Below are positions 38,141-47,325 of a stretch of 64,000 bases of DNA, in pieces; the first letter of the stretch is position 1, and each line of letters starts with the position of its first letter. Source of the stretch: Oceanospirillaceae bacterium (GTDB lineage: Bacteria > Pseudomonadota > Gammaproteobacteria > Pseudomonadales > Balneatricaceae). The notes under the pieces were generated by a model. It had not been told where the DNA came from, made no database searches, and saw only the letters and a list, made by a program, of their open reading frames with translations. The stretch covers positions 62,001 to 126,000 of the forward strand of contig JABSQZ010000013.1 in assembly GCA_013215505.1 (NCBI GenBank). The letters are read 5' to 3'. A program made the translations under genes and the position numbers.

Positions 38141-39328
38141 ATGTTTTCACAGTTACAGCACCCCCCTGCAGATCCTATTCTGGGATTGTCGGTTAAATTT
38201 AAGGCTGATAGCAATCCTAACAAAATTGATCTTGGCCCCGGAATATACAAAGACGAGGCGGGTCATACTCCGGTTTTAGCTTGTGTGAAAATTGCTGAAG
38301 ATTTCCGTGTTAAAAATGAGGCCAGTAAGGCCTATCTAGGTTCAGCGGGTTCCGCTTCGTTCAATGAAAAAATAGCACAGTTGATTCTGGGAGATCATCG
38401 GGTAATAGCTGAAAACCGTGTTCGTACGGTCTCGACCCCTGGTGGTACAGGTGCCTTGCGCATAGCGGCTGAATTGATAAACAGAAGTAAGCCTGGGGCG
38501 ACGATTTGGGTCAGTGATCCGACCTGGGCTAACCACCAGGGGGTTTTTAAAGCCGCGGGCCTGACTGTGAAAACCTATCCTTATTACGATTACGCGAATA
38601 AGTCTCTGAACTTTGATGGCATGATTGAAGCACTGAAGCAAATCCCTAAAGGTGATGCTGTGCTGTTACATGCATGCTGCCATAACCCAAGCGGTATGGA
38701 TTTAAACCCAGAGCAGTGGCAACAAGTCGCTGATCTGAGTAGAGATGTTGGCTTTACACCGGTGCTCGATATTGCTTATCAGGGCTTTGGTCAGGGACTG
38801 GAGGTGGATGCCTTTGGTCTGCGGCTGATGGCTGATACTGTTGAACAGATGATTATTTGTAGTTCCTGTTCGAAGAACTTCGGCCTTTACCGCGATCGCA
38901 TCGGGGCCTGTTCGATTATTGGCAAGAGCGTCATCGCCGCCGATATTATTGCTGCGGTCATGCTAAACGTGGTCCGGGTTAATTATTCTATGCCTCCGGC
39001 TCATGGTGCAGCATTAGTAGAGACGATTCTCAGCTCACAAGAGTTGACCAATCAGTGGCATGCAGAGTTAAAAGAGATGCGAGACCGTATCGCTGCCATG
39101 CGTCAGTTGTTGGTTGAAAAGCTGCTTGAAAATGGCGTAACGCGCGACTTCAGCTTTATTGCCAGACAAAATGGTATGTTCTCATTCCTAGGTATCGATA
39201 CTGAACAGATACAACGGCTGCAAGATGAGTACAGTATCTATGTAGTAGGTTCTAGCCGTATCAGTGTCGCAGGACTCGCGACTAGCAATATCGACTATCT
39301 GACACAATCGATTGCTAAAGTTCTATAA
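38141..39328 (+). CDS. Class I aromatic/aspartate-type aminotransferase
   Basis: 395 aa PLP enzyme of the AspC/TyrB group. It has the N-terminal PADPILGLSVKFKAD, then KIDLGPGIYKDEAGHTPVL, TPGGTGALRIAAELI, SDPTWANHQGVFKAAGL and HACCHNPSGMDL. The PLP lysine is in SCSKNFGLYRDRIG. RISVAGL near the end supplies the carboxylate-binding Arg. Length matches the family (about 395). It ends with a strong terminator and is followed by the RraA-like gene and the glutamate mutase operon, which makes 3-methylaspartate or glutamate a plausible substrate, though a housekeeping amino-acid role is equally possible. Confidence 0.93.
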   Translation: MFSQLQHPPADPILGLSVKFKADSNPNKIDLGPGIYKDEAGHTPVLACVKIAEDFRVKNEASKAYLGSAGSASFNEKIAQLILGDHRVIAENRVRTVSTPGGTGALRIAAELINRSKPGATIWVSDPTWANHQGVFKAAGLTVKTYPYYDYANKSLNFDGMIEALKQIPKGDAVLLHACCHNPSGMDLNPEQWQQVADLSRDVGFTPVLDIAYQGFGQGLEVDAFGLRLMADTVEQMIICSSCSKNFGLYRDRIGACSIIGKSVIAADIIAAVMLNVVRVNYSMPPAHGAALVETILSSQELTNQWHAELKEMRDRIAAMRQLLVEKLLENGVTRDFSFIARQNGMFSFLGIDTEQIQRLQDEYSIYVVGSSRISVAGLATSNIDYLTQSIAKVL

Positions 39329-39344
39329 ACAAATGACAAAGCAA

Positions 39345-39383
39345 TAAAAAACCGCCGTTAATAGTATTAACGGCGGTTTTTTT
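39345..39383. terminator. Strong bidirectional terminator
   Basis: ACCGCCGTTAATA and TATTAACGGCGGT form a near-perfect 13-bp stem (39351-39377). An A-tract precedes it and a T-tract follows it, so it can stop the aminotransferase transcript and the convergent RraA-like transcript. Confidence 0.9.
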
Positions 39384-39416
39384 GAAGCTTATTATTGTGC
39401 GGGGAATCTATAGTCG

Positions 39417-39896
39417 TTAAACGATTTTGTTTGCACTGACAACTACGCCGTCGCTATCAGCATATAGATAATCGCCTGTATTAAATTCGATACCGGCAAA
39501 GGTCAATTTAATATCTGTTTCACCTTCTGTAACCGGGATATATTTGCGGGGGCATGTTCCGAGCGCATATAAAACCACTGGGATATCTTTTATCTGTTCA
39601 GTGTCTCGAATGTATCCATTGACTATGATGCCGGCATAGTTGTTTTTGTGGGCGAATTTCATTAAGTTTTCGCCGACCACTGCGTAATATTCGCTGCCCA
39701 CATCAACCACCACCACCTTACCTGTACCGTCCTCGTCTCTGAGTAATTTGATCAGCGCTGAATTATTTTTATGCAGTTTTACAGTGACTATTCGGCCATG
39801 GCAGTTGTCTGCTCCGCCATAATTTTGGTAGCCAGCACCCAGCACAGATACCTTTTCGCTATGCTCATCACAGATGTCGGCTGTATAAATTGGCAT
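39417..39896 (-). CDS. RraA/HMG-aldolase-family protein
   Basis: 159 aa. It has the fold markers TADICDEHSEKVSVLG, NYGGADNCHGRIVTVK, VVVVDVGSEYYAVVGENLMK, GIIVNGYIRDTEQI and GDYLYADSDGVVVS. Members are either RNase E inhibitors (RraA) or class II pyruvate aldolases/oxaloacetate decarboxylases. The GxxRD motif needed for metal-dependent catalysis is present here (GYIRD), whereas E. coli RraA as I recall it reads GAVRQ, which leans toward an enzyme. The residue two positions further is Gln rather than Glu/Asp, so this is not settled. Divergent from the glutamate mutase operon across 109 bases. Confidence 0.82.
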   Translation of the reverse strand: MPIYTADICDEHSEKVSVLGAGYQNYGGADNCHGRIVTVKLHKNNSALIKLLRDEDGTGKVVVVDVGSEYYAVVGENLMKFAHKNNYAGIIVNGYIRDTEQIKDIPVVLYALGTCPRKYIPVTEGETDIKLTFAGIEFNTGDYLYADSDGVVVSANKIV

Positions 39897-40005
39897 AAAT
39901 ATTTCCTTTTTTCATTTTTAACGCATGATTCTATCATCGAAGGGGCGTTTTTTTACATAATCTTTTGCTATGATGCGTTTTTAATATTTTGGACATAATG
40001 ATTAT
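39897..40005. promoter_or_regulatory. Divergent promoter region between the RraA-like gene and the glutamate mutase operon
   Basis: A 109-base spacer between two divergent genes with A/T-rich tracts; it must carry both start signals. AAAGGAAA precedes the RraA-like gene. No operator or cobalamin riboswitch was recognised. Confidence 0.45.
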
Positions 40006-40419
40006 ATGAAGGTAGTCACAGGTGTCGTCGGTAACGATATCCACGTTGTTGCCAATCGACTGATTGATCTCTCACTACGGGCCAGGGGCTTTGAAGTGTT
40101 TAATTTGGGCGTCAATACTTACTTGGAAGAGTTCTTTGATGCTGCAGTGGAAACAGGTGCTGAAATCTTGTTGATCTCCTCGCTAAATGGCGAAGCTGAG
40201 GGCTGGGGTAGGGAAGTTAAACTCCTTAAAGCGAAATACAAGGATTTAGACAATCTCATTATGATGATTGGCGGCAATTTAGTGGTCGGTCATGGCAACG
40301 CAGAAGACATAGTGCCTAAGTATAAAAACTATGGATTTGATTTGGTCTGTCACCAGGTTGATCTCAATACAGGTTTAGACTCCCTGGAAGAATTTATCCA
40401 AAAGAGAAACAGAAAATGA
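40006..40419 (+). CDS. glmS: Glutamate mutase sigma subunit (B12-binding, GlmS/MutS type)
   Basis: 137 aa Rossmann-like cobalamin-binding protein. It starts VVTGVVGNDIHVVANRLIDL, giving the DxHxx(G) motif with His13 as lower cobalt ligand; the usual Gly is Ala16 here. Then follow GFEVFNLGVNTYLEEFFDAA, GAEILLISSLNGEAEGW and IMMIGGNLVVGHGN, the nucleotide-tail site. Length equals the clostridial sigma subunit. Its stop overlaps the start of the epsilon subunit gene (ATGA, 40416-40419). With that subunit it should interconvert L-glutamate and L-threo-3-methylaspartate using adenosylcobalamin. The symbol is shared with an unrelated glucosamine-phosphate synthase. Confidence 0.9.
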   Translation: MKVVTGVVGNDIHVVANRLIDLSLRARGFEVFNLGVNTYLEEFFDAAVETGAEILLISSLNGEAEGWGREVKLLKAKYKDLDNLIMMIGGNLVVGHGNAEDIVPKYKNYGFDLVCHQVDLNTGLDSLEEFIQKRNRK

Positions 40420-41780
40420 GTTTGCTGCAAGAAGAGAGAGAGATAATTCTCAACAATGAGTTCGTTGATAGCTTCGATTTTGCCGAAGTGACTGAGTTTG
40501 TGAAAAACGCCAGTAAAGATCTGTTTATATCTCATCTGTATAAAAACAAAGAAAAAATGCTGGTTCAGCCTCGCGGTGGTTTTCCTACCTATAAAAAACA
40601 GTTCGCTCTGAATGAGTTCTTTGTTGAGGCAAATGTGGATGTCTTGCCATTAACTATTGATTCAAACACCCGGCTCAATGATTATGCGACAGCCAGAAAA
40701 ATGTTGCGTCTGAGCGAAGAGAACGATGTCGATATGCTCAACGGTTACCCGTTGGTTAATCACGGTTACCGTACCACGCGCAAGATGATCACCCACTTCA
40801 ACAAACCTGTAAGCCTGCGACACGGGACACCCGATGCCAGGCTGCTGATCGAGACAGCCATCGCCTCGGGTATTTTTGAGATAGAAGGTGGTCCCATAAC
40901 TTACCTGTTGCCCTACTCGAAGAATTTTCCGTTAGATAAAGCATTTTTGTATTGGAAATACGTGGAGCGGGTGTGTGCCAACTATTCAGAGCTAAATGAA
41001 CCTATCAACCGCGAGTCTTTTGGCCCGCTGACAGCGACTCTGGTGCCGCCTGCCATTACTATCGTTATTCAACTGCTGGAGATGTTGCTTTCTCTGGAGG
41101 AGGGGGTTAAGTCCTTCTCTGTCTCTTTCGCCCAAAACGGCTCAATGATTCAAGATATAGTCACTGGTGCTGTGATAAAAAAATTGGCGAAATACTATGC
41201 CGAGCAAATAGGCTGTGGTGATGCGGCCATACACTTGGTCTATCATCAGTGGATGGGGGCCTTCCCCACCAATAGAGATTTCGCGGAACAGTTAATCAAT
41301 ACATCAACGGTGATCGCGGCAATGGTCGGTGCCGACAAGATAATTACTAAAACACGCGAAGAAGCCGTCGGTATTCCCACCAAGGAAGCCAATGCCAAAA
41401 CCGTGGCCAATACCCAATATACGTTAGGTATACTCAATGGTTTGCCAAAGGTCGTCGATGAGGAGGAAGAAGAAATTCTGACCCTGGAAGTTGAAGCCAT
41501 TATGGAGGCGGTGTTTAATGATCCTGCGGACACACTGTGGCGTAAAGTCTTTAACTCGATTAAAAACGGTATTATCGATGTACCTTTCTCGCCGCATATC
41601 ATCAATCACAACGAGCTGATTACCATACGCGATGCCAAGAAAAACATCAGAATCATCAAACGTGGCAACGTGCCTATTCCCGATCGATGTTATGAATATG
41701 AAAAATCTCAGTGTGACTTAACTAAAGACACCACAAGTATCGTCAACGATATTGTTCGTGATATAGGAATAATGCAATGA
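40416..41780 (+). CDS. glmE: Glutamate mutase epsilon (catalytic) subunit
   Basis: 454 aa TIM-barrel subunit. Motifs shared with clostridial GlmE: MLVQPRGGFPTYKKQ, VLPLTIDSNTRLNDY, LRHGTPDARLLIETA, INRESFGPLTATLVPPA, VYHQWMGAFP, KTREEAVGIPTKEANA, and VPFSPH. The substrate-binding arginines expected in the RHGTPDxRL region and the R-G-G-F-region are present. It is slightly shorter than the roughly 483 aa clostridial enzyme. Coupled by 4-base overlaps to the genes on both sides. Together with the sigma subunit it forms the active heterotetramer. Confidence 0.92.
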   Translation: MSLLQEEREIILNNEFVDSFDFAEVTEFVKNASKDLFISHLYKNKEKMLVQPRGGFPTYKKQFALNEFFVEANVDVLPLTIDSNTRLNDYATARKMLRLSEENDVDMLNGYPLVNHGYRTTRKMITHFNKPVSLRHGTPDARLLIETAIASGIFEIEGGPITYLLPYSKNFPLDKAFLYWKYVERVCANYSELNEPINRESFGPLTATLVPPAITIVIQLLEMLLSLEEGVKSFSVSFAQNGSMIQDIVTGAVIKKLAKYYAEQIGCGDAAIHLVYHQWMGAFPTNRDFAEQLINTSTVIAAMVGADKIITKTREEAVGIPTKEANAKTVANTQYTLGILNGLPKVVDEEEEEILTLEVEAIMEAVFNDPADTLWRKVFNSIKNGIIDVPFSPHIINHNELITIRDAKKNIRIIKRGNVPIPDRCYEYEKSQCDLTKDTTSIVNDIVRDIGIMQ

Positions 41781-42967
41781 GCCAGCAAAACAATAAATTG
41801 CTTATTGATGTAGGCAGTACCTATTTCAAGGTCAGTACCAACGACAACATTGAACAGCATTTCAGAGATTTTAACAAAGATATCCTGGACGATTTAATCC
41901 ACCGCTGCGGCGATACGATAAAACGCTTTGATAAAGATGACGTGTATATCTGCTCTTCTGCAAATGGTGGTTTAAATACCCTGATTATCGGTATAACTAA
42001 GACATATTCGCTAAAATATGCCACCAATATCGCGTTCAACTCTGGTATTAACATTATAGATACTATCCTCTATCAGAACATTGCGGAGTACTCTGTTCCC
42101 AGCGATTTGGTTGATGTAGTGATTATAGTGGGTGGCATAGATTCATGTGCCGGTTTGTTTTCTGATAGTTTGTACAGTTACCTCGCCAAGCTCAGCTACT
42201 CCAATATCGTGTTTGTCGGTAGCGAGCAAGACGCTCCGGCGCTAAAAGAGCAAATATCGAATCTTGTGGTATTGCCTAACGTCATTGATAACAAACTGCA
42301 TATCGTCGAAGATTATCTTAAGGAATACCTGACAAACTTGTACCAGCAAGATATCGAAGGTAAGGAAGATATCAAAAGTTTGTACGATATTACCGCCAAT
42401 CAGATCTATCCCACTCCTTATATCGTCAATAAGGCGCTGCCAGAGATCGACACACGATACTCTGTGGTGAATCCGTTTATCTTGCTCGATATCGGCGGGG
42501 CGACTACTGATATTCACTACTCTAAAGATTTAGTCGATGAAAATATCGTCACTAAGAATGAATTTGACCGGCTGGTTTTCAAAAAGCTCGGGGTGTTTAA
42601 GTCCAAGCAATCTCTGATTTTTACCGCGAAAAATAATGAGTTCGTCTACGAGCTGCTGATGCATCTGAAAGTAACCGAGAATATCTTTAACGAGCAGAGC
42701 CAGAAAGCCACTAAGATACTGATGCAGTTAGCGATTTTTTTGGTGTTGTGCAAAATATCGCACTATAGAAAGGCCTATATTAATCTTAAATTTCTCACTA
42801 TTAACTCTTTTGTATTGACCGGAGGCATCACCAAAGTACTCACTAAAGAAGAGATTGAAAATATTGTCGCGTTTTTCTATAAGAAAATACTAACCTCGGA
42901 ACACCGGCCAGTAGTCGTACTAGATAGTAATTACGATATTTGGACGCTGGGCGTAAAAGGAGACTAG
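41777..42967 (+). CDS. glmL: GlmL/MutL-type protein (glutamate mutase partner, actin-like ATPase fold)
   Basis: 396 aa. The N-terminal phosphate loop KLLIDVGSTYFKVSTN and a second one FILLDIGGATTDIHYSKD mark the ASKHA/MutL (PF13941) fold. VVIIVGGIDSCAGLFSDSL lies between them and VLTGGITKVL near the end. In clostridia the equivalent gene lies between glmS and glmE; it is thought to act as a reactivating chaperone for the B12 enzyme. Here it follows glmE with an ATGA overlap. It is shorter than the usual 460 aa. The next gene starts 2 bases after its stop. Confidence 0.87.
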   Translation: MSQQNNKLLIDVGSTYFKVSTNDNIEQHFRDFNKDILDDLIHRCGDTIKRFDKDDVYICSSANGGLNTLIIGITKTYSLKYATNIAFNSGINIIDTILYQNIAEYSVPSDLVDVVIIVGGIDSCAGLFSDSLYSYLAKLSYSNIVFVGSEQDAPALKEQISNLVVLPNVIDNKLHIVEDYLKEYLTNLYQQDIEGKEDIKSLYDITANQIYPTPYIVNKALPEIDTRYSVVNPFILLDIGGATTDIHYSKDLVDENIVTKNEFDRLVFKKLGVFKSKQSLIFTAKNNEFVYELLMHLKVTENIFNEQSQKATKILMQLAIFLVLCKISHYRKAYINLKFLTINSFVLTGGITKVLTKEEIENIVAFFYKKILTSEHRPVVVLDSNYDIWTLGVKGD

Positions 42968-42969
42968 TT

Positions 42970-44535
42970 ATGTCAATTAACTGCATTAGATCACTGCTCG
43001 ATAAGGCAGTGCAGACCCATAGTGATAAAACCGCATTAGTGTTTAATGATGAGAGCATCAGCTACGCGCAATTGTATAGCAAAGTTAATCAAGTGGCCTT
43101 TTATCTCAGCGAGTTAGACTATCCAAAGCGTAGCCGTATTGGCATATATTCTAATAAAGGCATAGAACAAGTCGTTGCTATTCTGGCTGTTTTATCCACG
43201 GACTACATTTTGGTACCGCTGACAAAAATGCTCAAGTCGGAGCAAGTCGAGTACATCATTAATGATTGTGATATTAAATGTATTATCACCGATAAACTCA
43301 AGCTAGAGAGCGTCGAAGAGATCGGCTTTGATGGGCATATCATTTCCTATGAGACGACCGATCGGGAAAAAGCCTCATTTGAAGAAATATATAAGTACTA
43401 CAACAAACCATATAGCTGTGAAATTAACGGCCACAACAATGCAGTGATCACCTACTCCTTTGGCATGACAGGCACACCTAAAGGTATCGTTATTTCACAC
43501 CGTAACTTGATCGATTCTGCCAGGGTTGTCTCCCAGTATCTGAAATTAGACCACCATGATGTCATCTCGGGTCTGCTAACTTGTAACCTCGACTACGGAT
43601 TAAACCAGGTCTTTTGTAGCTTGTATAAAAAAGCCACCCTGGCGCTGCACCGGTTTATACTGCCAGAAGACTTTTTTAACCACCTGATCAACGATAAAGT
43701 AACAGTGCTGCCGCTGATGCCGGTGAATATTTCACAAATGTTTGATGATGGGCAACGCATCCCCAGCGCGGAACTCTTTGACGGAGTTAAAACGATTACC
43801 TCCTCGGGGGGGAATGTCACGGCAAAGATGATAAAAGACTGTAAAAATACTTTTAAAGAAGCCGACTTTTATTCAATGCACGGCCTCACAGAAGCGTTTC
43901 GCTCAACTTATCTGGACCCATCACAAGTTCAGATACGCCCTGATTCTATCGGCAAGGCGATTCCCGATGTAGAGCTCTATGTACTCAACGAAGAGGGGAA
44001 AGAGTGTGGTGTACGCGAAGTAGGGGAATTGATTCACCGTGGAGGCTACATCTACAAGGGCTTCTGGAATGCACCAGAGCAGAATGAGCAGCGCTTTAAA
44101 TCGGTGCAAATTCTCAGGGACGTCATTGATTTACAGGGCCAGTTAACGGATGAAATAGTGGTTGCCACTGGGGATTATGTCTACAGAGATGAAGAGGGTT
44201 ATCTGTACTTTGTCTCCAGGCATGATGACATGATTAAAACCCGTGGTTATAGGGTATCACCGCTAGAGATAGAATCCGTTGTCGGAAAAAATATAACCCA
44301 GATTGAGCAATGTGCGGTATTTGGCATGCAAAATGAGCTGATCGAAGAAGAGATTGTGATGGTCTACTCGGCGCCAAGTGAGTTGTCCGGCGAAGAAATT
44401 TTGTTCGAGCTGAAAAAGCATCTGGCGTCTTATATGATTCCGAGCCGGGTTATTTATAAACGCTCTCTACCGCTAGTACAAAGTGATAAAAATAAGATCA
44501 ATAAAGATGAATTGAAGCGAGAGCTGTCAGCCTGA
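42970..44535 (+). CDS. AMP-forming acyl/aminoacyl-adenylating enzyme
   Basis: 521 aa ANL-superfamily enzyme. Core motifs: the P-loop-like VITYSFGMTGTPKGIVISHR (A3), YSMHGLTEAFRS (A5), TGDYVYRDEEGYLYFVSRHD (A7/A8), DMIKTRGYRVSPLEIESV (hinge) and the catalytic lysine in KINKDELKREL (A10). It most resembles NRPS-like amino-acid or acyl adenylation domains without an attached carrier. ATG 42970 begins the fold 2 bases after the preceding stop. No carrier protein, thioesterase or condensation gene lies nearby. Substrate unknown; 3-methylaspartate or a downstream acid is a guess from context only. Confidence 0.87.
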   Translation: MSINCIRSLLDKAVQTHSDKTALVFNDESISYAQLYSKVNQVAFYLSELDYPKRSRIGIYSNKGIEQVVAILAVLSTDYILVPLTKMLKSEQVEYIINDCDIKCIITDKLKLESVEEIGFDGHIISYETTDREKASFEEIYKYYNKPYSCEINGHNNAVITYSFGMTGTPKGIVISHRNLIDSARVVSQYLKLDHHDVISGLLTCNLDYGLNQVFCSLYKKATLALHRFILPEDFFNHLINDKVTVLPLMPVNISQMFDDGQRIPSAELFDGVKTITSSGGNVTAKMIKDCKNTFKEADFYSMHGLTEAFRSTYLDPSQVQIRPDSIGKAIPDVELYVLNEEGKECGVREVGELIHRGGYIYKGFWNAPEQNEQRFKSVQILRDVIDLQGQLTDEIVVATGDYVYRDEEGYLYFVSRHDDMIKTRGYRVSPLEIESVVGKNITQIEQCAVFGMQNELIEEEIVMVYSAPSELSGEEILFELKKHLASYMIPSRVIYKRSLPLVQSDKNKINKDELKRELSA

Positions 44536-44564
44536 AGCAGGTTTTACTCTTCGTTACATCACTT

Positions 44565-44597
44565 AAAGAGGCCTTTCGAATCGAAGGGCTTTTTACT
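44565..44597 (+). terminator. Rho-independent terminator of the glutamate mutase operon
   Basis: GCCTTTCGA at 44571-44579 pairs with TCGAAGGGC (44581-44589) through a single-base gap and one G.T pair, then a run of T (44590-44594). Confidence 0.75.
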
Positions 44598-45460
44598 TTA
44601 TTGATAGATAAGCAGTAAAGGATAAAGGTGTAGCATAAAGGATAGTTTTAGTTTCTTAACTTCGAAATAACCGATCAGCCAATATCTGCACAGCTCCCAA
44701 TCTACCTCTCTACATTCAACAGAACCCCATCGCAGCACTTGTGTGGAATATGTCGTATTCAGTACTGAGCAATAGACATTCATCCCATATTTTTCGCTTG
44801 AGGATGATAATTGTTACTAATCCTGAATTTGAATATCTCACACGCCTAACAAACAAAGTGCTGGGGCACTGCAAAATACTTATGGCAGGTTTTAGTCTTT
44901 AGCTTTTCACAAAACGTCACAGTAAGCCCACAGTGGGAAAAGTCGATTCTATGACTAGCGGCGGGTCCTTGTGGTGCGATGCCTTGTTATCGTCCTGCAA
45001 TAGGGCATAAAAACAGTATCTATTACCAAGACGATTGTTGTTTTAATTTTACTGTCGATACTGACCCGCGAGGGGAAGATACAAACAAGTCAGATATGCG
45101 ATATGGATGAATTTTTAGTGATCATCTGGCAGCAAGCGGTAGCCGTTTATAATCCCGTGGAAAGGTCTCATCATTAAACTGGGTAGTCCTGCGAATATCT
45201 AATCGCTATATAGACTGCAAAGAAGATCCTTTACTCATTCTCATACTCCCTAAGACTAAATCTGAAAACATCATCTGAGCTGTTATCTCTGTTTGATAGT
45301 TTTAAAATACAATAGTCAGCTGCCAATTCTAAAATTGGCATCGGGCATTAATTATGTGGATTTCTCGATACAGTTCGATAAGTAATATAGTGAGAAACAG
45401 CTAATAATCCAGAAAACTACAGGCTCAAAAAAATCGTGCTCTGCTGAGCAGGAGGTTTAC
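44598..45460. other. Intergenic region, nothing recognised
   Basis: About 860 bases. A minus-strand 61-codon frame (44598-44783) shows no family motif. It may contain promoters for the solute-binding protein downstream. Confidence 0.3.
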
Positions 45461-46255
45461 ATGAAGTGGTTAATCCCCATCATTGCAATTGTACTCATTT
45501 CCAGGCTTTCATTTGCCGAAGAAATTGAAGTGAATATCATGGTAAATGATAGCCACCCTCCCTATGTTTATACTGATGAGGGAGACATCAAGGGCATCTA
45601 TATAGAGGTTCTTAAACGAGTTTCGCAGCGAATGAGCGGATATACATTAACTTTTACCCCCGCTCCCTGGTTACGTGTCAAAAAACTAATCCAAGTGGGC
45701 ACGGCGCTCGCTTTTGTACCTCCTTATTATCATGGACATGACTGGCTCTATGTATGGCCTTACTCTATTTCTATCATGGATGAGAGCGTGGTGGTGGTCT
45801 GTCGTAAAGACATTCTAAAGACAGCCCGGCCGAACTGGCCTGAGGACTATGTCGGGCTTATAGTTGCCAACAACAGTGGTTATGACGGTTTCGGGGGAGC
45901 AACCTTCAGGAAGTTTGTAAAAGAGGGGACCATCACTTTGGCAGAGGCCAAAACTACCCAGCAAAACTTGCTAAGGCTGGTACGCAAAAGGGTCGATTGT
46001 TATATGGGCAACCAGATCTCCGTGCAGTGGCGTCTTAAAACCATGCTCAATTCGGGTGATTTAACAGTGGCCGAGAAAGAAAGTATCGTCGAAGCCGTGA
46101 TAATTTCTACGGATGCCGTGTATATGGGATTTACCGACCGCGATAATGGAAGGTTTTATTACAAGCGTGACTTTGTTCAGAAATTTAACAACGAAATTTA
46201 CAAGATGAAAAAGCACGGAGAAATCATACAAATATATAAAGAGTATTTTAAATAG
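45461..46255 (+). CDS. Periplasmic solute-binding protein, SBP_bac_3
   Basis: 264 aa. A signal peptide (MKWLIPIIAIVLISRLSFA) precedes a mature domain with NIMVNDSHPPYVYTDEGDIK, GIYIEVLKRVSQRMSGYTLT and FTPAPWLRVKKLIQVG, then GYDGFGGATFRKF. AGGAGG lies just upstream of the ATG. The next plus-strand gene 266 bases later is another member of the family. Ligand unknown; no permease nearby. Confidence 0.85.
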   Translation: MKWLIPIIAIVLISRLSFAEEIEVNIMVNDSHPPYVYTDEGDIKGIYIEVLKRVSQRMSGYTLTFTPAPWLRVKKLIQVGTALAFVPPYYHGHDWLYVWPYSISIMDESVVVVCRKDILKTARPNWPEDYVGLIVANNSGYDGFGGATFRKFVKEGTITLAEAKTTQQNLLRLVRKRVDCYMGNQISVQWRLKTMLNSGDLTVAEKESIVEAVIISTDAVYMGFTDRDNGRFYYKRDFVQKFNNEIYKMKKHGEIIQIYKEYFK

Positions 46256-46521
46256 CCTATACAGGGTTGAATGCCTGGGGGGTATGAATTAGCTGCGCTT
46301 GTATATTTCTATGTTGCTGCGATCAGAAGTATTAGTTGTAAAAGGCAATGACCTCAGAGAAGTACAGCTAGCGACTACACAACGTGTGTTACAACAATAT
46401 ACTCGAGAATTACCATGCTCGCCCAGAGTCAGTTTTTGCTGTTTTCAAGTGGGGATACTATTATCTATTAAACATGTATGTGAATGATATTGCCTCAAAC
46501 TGTGATTTATAGGGATGAAGT

Positions 46522-47244
46522 ATGAATAAAATTTTATTTATGTTGATGATTTCTCTGATATTTACCAAAACAGCAAGTGCTGAAACAACACTTGTATTCG
46601 CTAAGATAAGAGACACGCCGGACCAGATGATCGGCGCTGAAATATTAAAAGTCATTTATAGAAAAATTGGGATTCCCATTAAAATGGTGGATTTTCCAGG
46701 GAAAAGAGCCTTAAAGGAGTCAAGTGAAGGAAGAGTAGACGGTGAGGTACATAGAATATTTCAGGTAGGAGAAGACTATCCAACCTTAATACGTGTCCCT
46801 ACGCCTATTAATTATATTGAACCTTCGGTTTTTTCAAAAAATCATAATTTTACAATAACTGATTGCTCAGCGTTAAAAAATTATACTGTCGGTATCGTAA
46901 GGGGAGTTAGACATGCTGAGTTGTGTACAAAAGGTATGGATAAGGTCCAGGTCATAAACTACAGCGTTAAAATGATGGAATTATTGGATGCAGACAGAGT
47001 CGATATTGCCATCACTGCAAAGATCAACGGACTTGTACTGGTCAAGAAAATGGGTGTCGAATCAATTCATCCTCTGTCGCCACCTTTAAGTCGGATGATG
47101 GTTTATCATTATGTGCATGAAAAAAATAAGCAACTGGTCCCTAAAATTGAAAAAGTCATTGTTGAAATGCAACTCAGCGGTGAACTGGAAATGTTGAGAG
47201 AAAAAGCAATAAAGACACTTTTGGAAAACGCTGAATCAAAATAG
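46522..47244 (+). CDS. Periplasmic solute-binding protein, SBP_bac_3-like
   Basis: 240 aa. A signal peptide (MNKILFMLMISLIFTKTASA) leads into TTLVFAKIRDTPDQMIGAEI, IPIKMVDFPGKRALKESSEG and VDGEVHRIF. VGIVRGVRHAEL forms the hinge region, and LLDADRVDIAITA the second lobe. It is shorter than most (240 aa) but complete. AGGGA precedes the ATG. An orphan with no transporter genes beside it. Confidence 0.8.
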   Translation: MNKILFMLMISLIFTKTASAETTLVFAKIRDTPDQMIGAEILKVIYRKIGIPIKMVDFPGKRALKESSEGRVDGEVHRIFQVGEDYPTLIRVPTPINYIEPSVFSKNHNFTITDCSALKNYTVGIVRGVRHAELCTKGMDKVQVINYSVKMMELLDADRVDIAITAKINGLVLVKKMGVESIHPLSPPLSRMMVYHYVHEKNKQLVPKIEKVIVEMQLSGELEMLREKAIKTLLENAESK

Positions 47245-47325
47245 CGAATTATTTAAAGTACTAAAAAATAGCTAATAGGCGGCTATAGGTGTCGAACTGA
47301 TTGCAGACTCTGCTGCAAGAGCGAT

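Noticed and set aside
44598-44783. 61-codon minus-strand frame after the glutamate mutase operon
   Set aside because: No ribosome site or family motif.
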